Shown here in pieces: positions 39,776 through 42,551 of a stretch of DNA of 42,551 nucleotides. The stretch covers positions 1 through 42,551 of the forward strand of contig JAQGNS010000097.1 of NCBI GenBank assembly GCA_028291705.1. Direction: 5' to 3'. The position numbers and the translations under genes were made by a program. The notes beneath the pieces are model-generated. The model was not told where the DNA came from and did not search any database. It saw only the letters and a list, made by a program, of their open reading frames with translations. Numbering within the stretch: the stretch's first letter is position 1; the number at the start of each line of letters is the position of its first letter. This DNA comes from Nevskia sp. (GTDB lineage: Bacteria; Pseudomonadota; Gammaproteobacteria; Nevskiales; Nevskiaceae).

Positions 39776-40358
39776 CGGCATGGAAGCGCCGGCCGGCCGG
39801 CGTGTCGCGCGGCACCCGCGAAGATTTCCCATACACCGGCAGTTCCAGCCGCACCACGTGACGCTCGGTGGGGCCGCGCTTGGCGCCGAGGTCGCGCAGA
39901 TGGTGCAGGAAGCGCGGGTTGTCCTCGCTCACGTCGTAGAAGAAGCGGCGCACCCGGTTGCTGGCGGCGCAGCGGTGCAGACAGGCATGCAGCAGGATGC
40001 CGACGCCGCGGCTCTGGTAGGGATCCAGCACGGTCAGCGCCACCTCGGCGCAATCCAGCCCCGGCGCGGTACGCACGTAGCGGGCGATGCCCATGAACAC
40101 ACCGTCCGGCGCCTTGGCGTCGAGCGCGCCCCACCCGACATGGTCCTTCCCATCCAGTTGATCGAGGAAGCCCAGTTGCGGCTCGCTGGCCTGGTCGAAG
40201 AAGCGCAGCCGCCGCGATTCCTCGGAGAGGAGGATGTAGCCGGTGCGCAAGCGTTCGGCATCGTCCGCGCGCAGGCGGCGCAGGAGCGCACGGCTGCCAT
40301 CCGCCAGTCCGTATTCGCAGGCGGCGGGCGGTGCGGCCGGTCGGAAGAGCCCGAGCAT
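39735..40358 (-). CDS. GNAT family N-acetyltransferase
   Basis: A 207-residue acetyltransferase. Motif A is VALTVLDPYQSRGVGILLHACL, shown by key residues Q-S-R-G-V-G for acetyl-CoA binding; motif B (FFYDVSEDNPRFLHHLRDLG) follows. An N-terminal LLRRLRADDAERLR is common in the PAT/Acs-acetyltransferase-like group, but no cyclic-nucleotide domain is present. The substrate is unknown. The 3' end overlaps ampG by 41 bp tail to tail, and the 5' end diverges from modB over about 100 bp. Confidence 0.9.
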   Translation of the reverse strand: MLGLFRPAAPPAACEYGLADGSRALLRRLRADDAERLRTGYILLSEESRRLRFFDQASEPQLGFLDQLDGKDHVGWGALDAKAPDGVFMGIARYVRTAPGLDCAEVALTVLDPYQSRGVGILLHACLHRCAASNRVRRFFYDVSEDNPRFLHHLRDLGAKRGPTERHVVRLELPVYGKSSRVPRDTPAGRRFHAVMCGLERARAVAA

Positions 40359-40460
40359 GAATCGAGTCTAGCACCGCGGTCTGGCACCGGGCGGCAGCCT
40401 GCTGGCACACTGCGCCCCGGATCACAGGAATAGCGCCGCCATGCCGGGAGTACCGGTCAC

Positions 40461-41165
40461 TTGAACTTCGCCGCACTCAGCCCCGAGCTGTGGGCCTCGC
40501 TGTGGCTGACGGTGCGCCTGGCGGCCACTTCGACCGTGATCCTGCTGGCGCTGGGACTGCCGCTGGCGGGGTGGCTCAACCGCTCGCGCTCGCATGCCGC
40601 GCCGCTGGTGGAAGCCCTGGTAACGCTGCCGATCGTGCTGCCGCCGACCGTAATTGGTTTTTACGTGCTGCTGGCGCTGGGCAACCGCAGCCCCATCGGG
40701 CAAGCCTGGCAGGCGCTGTTCGGCAGCACGCTGGCCTTCAGCTTTCCCGGCCTGGTGGTCGGCTCGGTGCTGTACAGCCTGCCTTACGCGGTACAGCCGA
40801 TGCAGTCGTCGCTGCGCGATGTCGACGCCGGCCTGATCGAAGCCGCCGTGTCCCTCGGCGCACGGGCACGGCAGGTATTCTGGAAAGTGATGGTACCGGT
40901 GGCGCGCAACGGCATCATCACCGGCGCCGCCCTGTCCTTCGCCCACACCATGGGCGAGTTCGGCGTGGTGCTGATGCTCGGCGGCAATATTCCCGGCGTG
41001 ACGCGGGTTGCCTCCATCGCGCTGTACGACGAAACGCAGAAACTCAACTACAGCGTGGCGCATACTTACGCCCTGGTGCTGCTGGCCTCGTCCCTGGCGA
41101 TGTTGCTGTTCATCGCCTGGCTGCGCCAGCGCACGCCGGCGGCGCCCCGGCCGCAGCCGCGCTGA
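40461..41165 (+). CDS. modB: Molybdate ABC transporter permease
   Basis: A 234-residue permease with five to six helices and the EAA motif (EAAVSLGARARQVFWKVMVP) for contact with the ATPase. LTVRLAATSTVILLALGLPLA and TLPIVLPPTVIGFYVL are typical ModB. TTG start at 40461 with GGGAG ten bases upstream; a 7-codon frame from ATG at 40441 ends in TGA overlapping this start. modA and modC are not in the window: upstream is a divergent GNAT gene, downstream an MBL hydrolase. Either the partners are elsewhere or this is a relic; nothing in the sequence looks damaged. Confidence 0.92.
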   Translation: MNFAALSPELWASLWLTVRLAATSTVILLALGLPLAGWLNRSRSHAAPLVEALVTLPIVLPPTVIGFYVLLALGNRSPIGQAWQALFGSTLAFSFPGLVVGSVLYSLPYAVQPMQSSLRDVDAGLIEAAVSLGARARQVFWKVMVPVARNGIITGAALSFAHTMGEFGVVLMLGGNIPGVTRVASIALYDETQKLNYSVAHTYALVLLASSLAMLLFIAWLRQRTPAAPRPQPR

Positions 41166-41196
41166 CCGTTCAAACAACGATCCGGGAGGAGCCCGC

Positions 41197-42036
41197 ATGT
41201 CATTGAAGATCCATCATCTCAACTGCGGCAGCATGTGCCCGCTCGGCAAGCGCCTGATCAACGGCCACGGCGGTCTGCTCGAAGCCGCGGACATGTGCTG
41301 TCATTGCCTGCTGATCGAGGGCGCCGACGGACTGGTGCTGGTGGAGACCGGCCTCGGTACCGGCGACGTGCGCAATCCCGGCCAGCTCGGCGCCGCCTTC
41401 AATCTCGTGGTGCGGCCGAAACTGCTGTTGGAGGAGACCGCCCTGCATCAGGTGCAGGCGCTGGGCTTCAAGGCCGCCGACGTGCGCCACATCGTCGTCA
41501 CCCACCTCGATCTCGACCATGCCGGCGGCCTGTCCGACTTCCCCGAAGCGCAGGTCCACATCTTCAAGCCCGAGCATCACGCCGCGATGGAACGCCCCAG
41601 CCTGGGCGAGAAAGGCCGCTACCGGCCCGCGCACTTCGCCCATCGGCCGAAGTGGGTCATGCACGAAATCCAGGGCGAGCGCTGGAACGGCTTCGACAGC
41701 ATCAGCACCCTGCCCGGCAGCCGCGACGAAATCCTGCTGGTGCCGCTGATCGGGCATACGCGGGGGCATTGCGGCGTGGCGATCAACGGCGGCGGCAAGA
41801 ATGGCGCCGGCTGGCTGCTGCATTGCGGGGATGCCTACTTCTATCGCGACGAGGTCAATCCGGCGCATCCGTACTGCACGCCGGGGCTGAGCTTGTTCCA
41901 GAACCTGATGCAGGTGGATGGCAAGCAGCGCAAGGCCAATCAGGCGCGGTTGCTGGAGTTGGCGCGCAGCAAAGGCGACGAGGTGGAGTTGATCTGTGCG
42001 CATGATCCGGTGGAGTTGGCACGGTACGCGGCTTAG
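41197..42036 (+). CDS. MBL-fold metallohydrolase
   Basis: A 279-residue metallo-beta-lactamase-fold protein. ATG at 41197 with GGGAGGA six bases upstream. The metal motif is HLDLDHAGG (H-x-x-x-D-H with one His replaced by Asp), with further ligands in PLIGHTRGHCGV, LLHCGDAYFY and the C-terminal ICAHDPVE. It resembles the lactonase-like/AttM group that hydrolyses small esters or lactones, but substrate residues cannot be judged. Four Cys near the N-terminus (NCGSMCPLG, DMCCHC) are notable. It is 31 bp from modB and may be in the same operon. Confidence 0.88.
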   Translation: MSLKIHHLNCGSMCPLGKRLINGHGGLLEAADMCCHCLLIEGADGLVLVETGLGTGDVRNPGQLGAAFNLVVRPKLLLEETALHQVQALGFKAADVRHIVVTHLDLDHAGGLSDFPEAQVHIFKPEHHAAMERPSLGEKGRYRPAHFAHRPKWVMHEIQGERWNGFDSISTLPGSRDEILLVPLIGHTRGHCGVAINGGGKNGAGWLLHCGDAYFYRDEVNPAHPYCTPGLSLFQNLMQVDGKQRKANQARLLELARSKGDEVELICAHDPVELARYAA

Positions 42037-42088
42037 AACTCCTGCTTAAACCTTCCACCTTGAGATTTTTCGGCACACCATGCGTGCC

Positions 42089-42119
42089 ATGCGTGCCAAG
42101 GTTTGTTGTTGGCACGCAT
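42089..42119. repeat. Perfect hairpin ATGCGTGCCAA / TTGGCACGCAT
   Basis: Eleven-base perfect arms with a 9-base loop lie about 50 bp after the MBL-fold gene. A further copy of CATGCGTGC directly precedes the left arm, giving a small direct repeat. No T-run follows. Confidence 0.65.
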
Positions 42120-42249
42120 GCGGTGAGCGAATAGCGGGCACGGCATTTTTCAGGTGTCCAGGAAGTACGAGGACGTCCGAAGAAGGTTTTTACGGTCGGG
42201 TTTTCTGATTTGACTGCCCGCATTCGTGCATCGAGCTCAGCAGAACTGG

Positions 42250-42269
42250 ATCCCCGCCTGCGCGGGGAT
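42250..42269. repeat. dRS3-like dyad ATCCCCGC-CTGC-GCGGGGAT
   Basis: Eight-base perfect arms with loop CTGC. The surrounding CTGGATCCCCGCCTGCGCGG form is a repeat unit found widely between genes of beta- and gammaproteobacteria; only one copy is in this window. Confidence 0.75.
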
Positions 42270-42445
42270 GACGAAGAAGGCTGAGGAACGCTCAAGAACG
42301 ACACTTCGGCTTTTGATGTTGTTTTGCGCTTTTGACGCTGTTTTTGATTTGGCTTTTGACGTACCTCCCCGTCTGGCTGCGCCGAGCATCGCAGGCCAAG
42401 GTGGAACAGCCGCGCGCAGACGCGGGCGAGGCAGGATGCCGAAGC

Positions 42446-42481
42446 GTTTTCAGACAGGCCAGGGATGGCCTGTCTGAAAAC
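42446..42481. repeat. Perfect 15-bp hairpin GTTTTCAGACAGGCC
   Basis: Arms 42446-42460 and 42467-42481 are exact inverted copies around AGGGAT. The stem begins and ends in four T/A, so it could act as a terminator in either direction. Confidence 0.85.
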
Positions 42482-42508
42482 CCCGCCGCGGGCGAGAAGC
42501 GCAGGGGA

Positions 42509-42537
42509 CCCATCAATCACCAAAGGTGATTGATGGG
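42509..42537. repeat. Perfect 13-bp hairpin CCCATCAATCACC
   Basis: Arms 42509-42521 and 42525-42537 are exact inverted copies around AAA. Together with the preceding hairpin, 27 bases away, it forms a two-stem module at the edge of the window. Confidence 0.85.
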
Positions 42538-42551
42538 CGCAGACTCCGGGG

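Larger units (their letters stand above)
42037..42551. other. Non-coding, hairpin-rich region at the right end
   Basis: These 515 bases have no credible gene; open frames on both strands are made of repeat translations (Ser/Arg- or Lys/Gln-rich). Contents from left to right: an 11-bp hairpin (42089-42119), a dRS3-like dyad (42250-42269), four to five TTTTGA units between 42308 and 42360, and two long perfect hairpins (42446-42481, 42509-42537). The region ends at the window edge, so it may continue. Confidence 0.7.

Noticed and set aside
41855-42523. A 222-codon - strand frame at the right end
   Set aside because: Its Ser/Arg and Lys/Gln stretches are translations of intergenic repeats, and it overlaps the MBL-fold gene.

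Overview
GC-rich, densely packed bacterial chromosome with short intergenic gaps. Gene content and order fit a gammaproteobacterium of the Xanthomonadales (Lysobacterales): maf-rng-yhdP-nit-tldD, pyrE next to an exonuclease III, ampG, a GlyGly-CTERM secreted metalloprotease, and REP-like intergenic repeats of the sort seen in xanthomonads. This placement is inferred from protein families and architecture; no database search was run. There is no tRNA, rRNA, CRISPR array, transposase or prophage gene that I can see.

Left part (1-8.5 kb): the 3' part of rluF, a beta-lactamase-fold serine hydrolase, a membrane fatty-acid desaturase with a coiled-coil tail, a cold-shock protein with a clear terminator, a small unknown protein, an OsmC-family protein, an alpha/beta hydrolase, a 30-residue half-lysine histone-tail-like peptide, a PerM/AI-2E-type membrane protein and a 336-residue unknown. 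Middle-left (8.5-15.9 kb): an orphan protease-type C-terminal tail with its own terminator, a full-length 1,497-residue M36 metalloprotease carrying almost the same tail and terminator, a DUF6438 protein, a YciI-like gene broken by one in-frame TAG, and a response regulator with a coiled-coil output region.

Middle (16-25.4 kb): DUF423 membrane protein and a saccharopine-dehydrogenase-like reductase (overlapping), cysC, a DsbD/ScsB-type reductase followed by a thioredoxin-fold partner, two CsgG/HfaB lipoproteins in tandem, an isoaspartyl peptidase and a secreted amidohydrolase. A 31-bp-arm inverted repeat separates the redox and CsgG pairs, and a half copy lies after the amidohydrolase.

Right part (25.5-37.5 kb): eleven leftward genes, pyrE, a DUF4124-like protein, maf, rng, yhdP, nit, tldD, a membrane protein, an SRPBCC protein, rsmD and coaD, closely spaced or overlapping and probably one or a few transcripts. 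Then rightward xth and ampG, a leftward GNAT gene that overlaps ampG tail to tail, an isolated modB, an MBL-fold hydrolase, and a 0.5 kb non-coding end full of hairpins.

Most of the window is housekeeping. The parts that most deserve a second look are the orphan protease tail beside its intact relative, the tiny lysine-rich gene, the CsgG pair without curli genes, the TAG-interrupted YciI gene, the orphan receiver/coiled-coil protein, and the repeat-rich right end.
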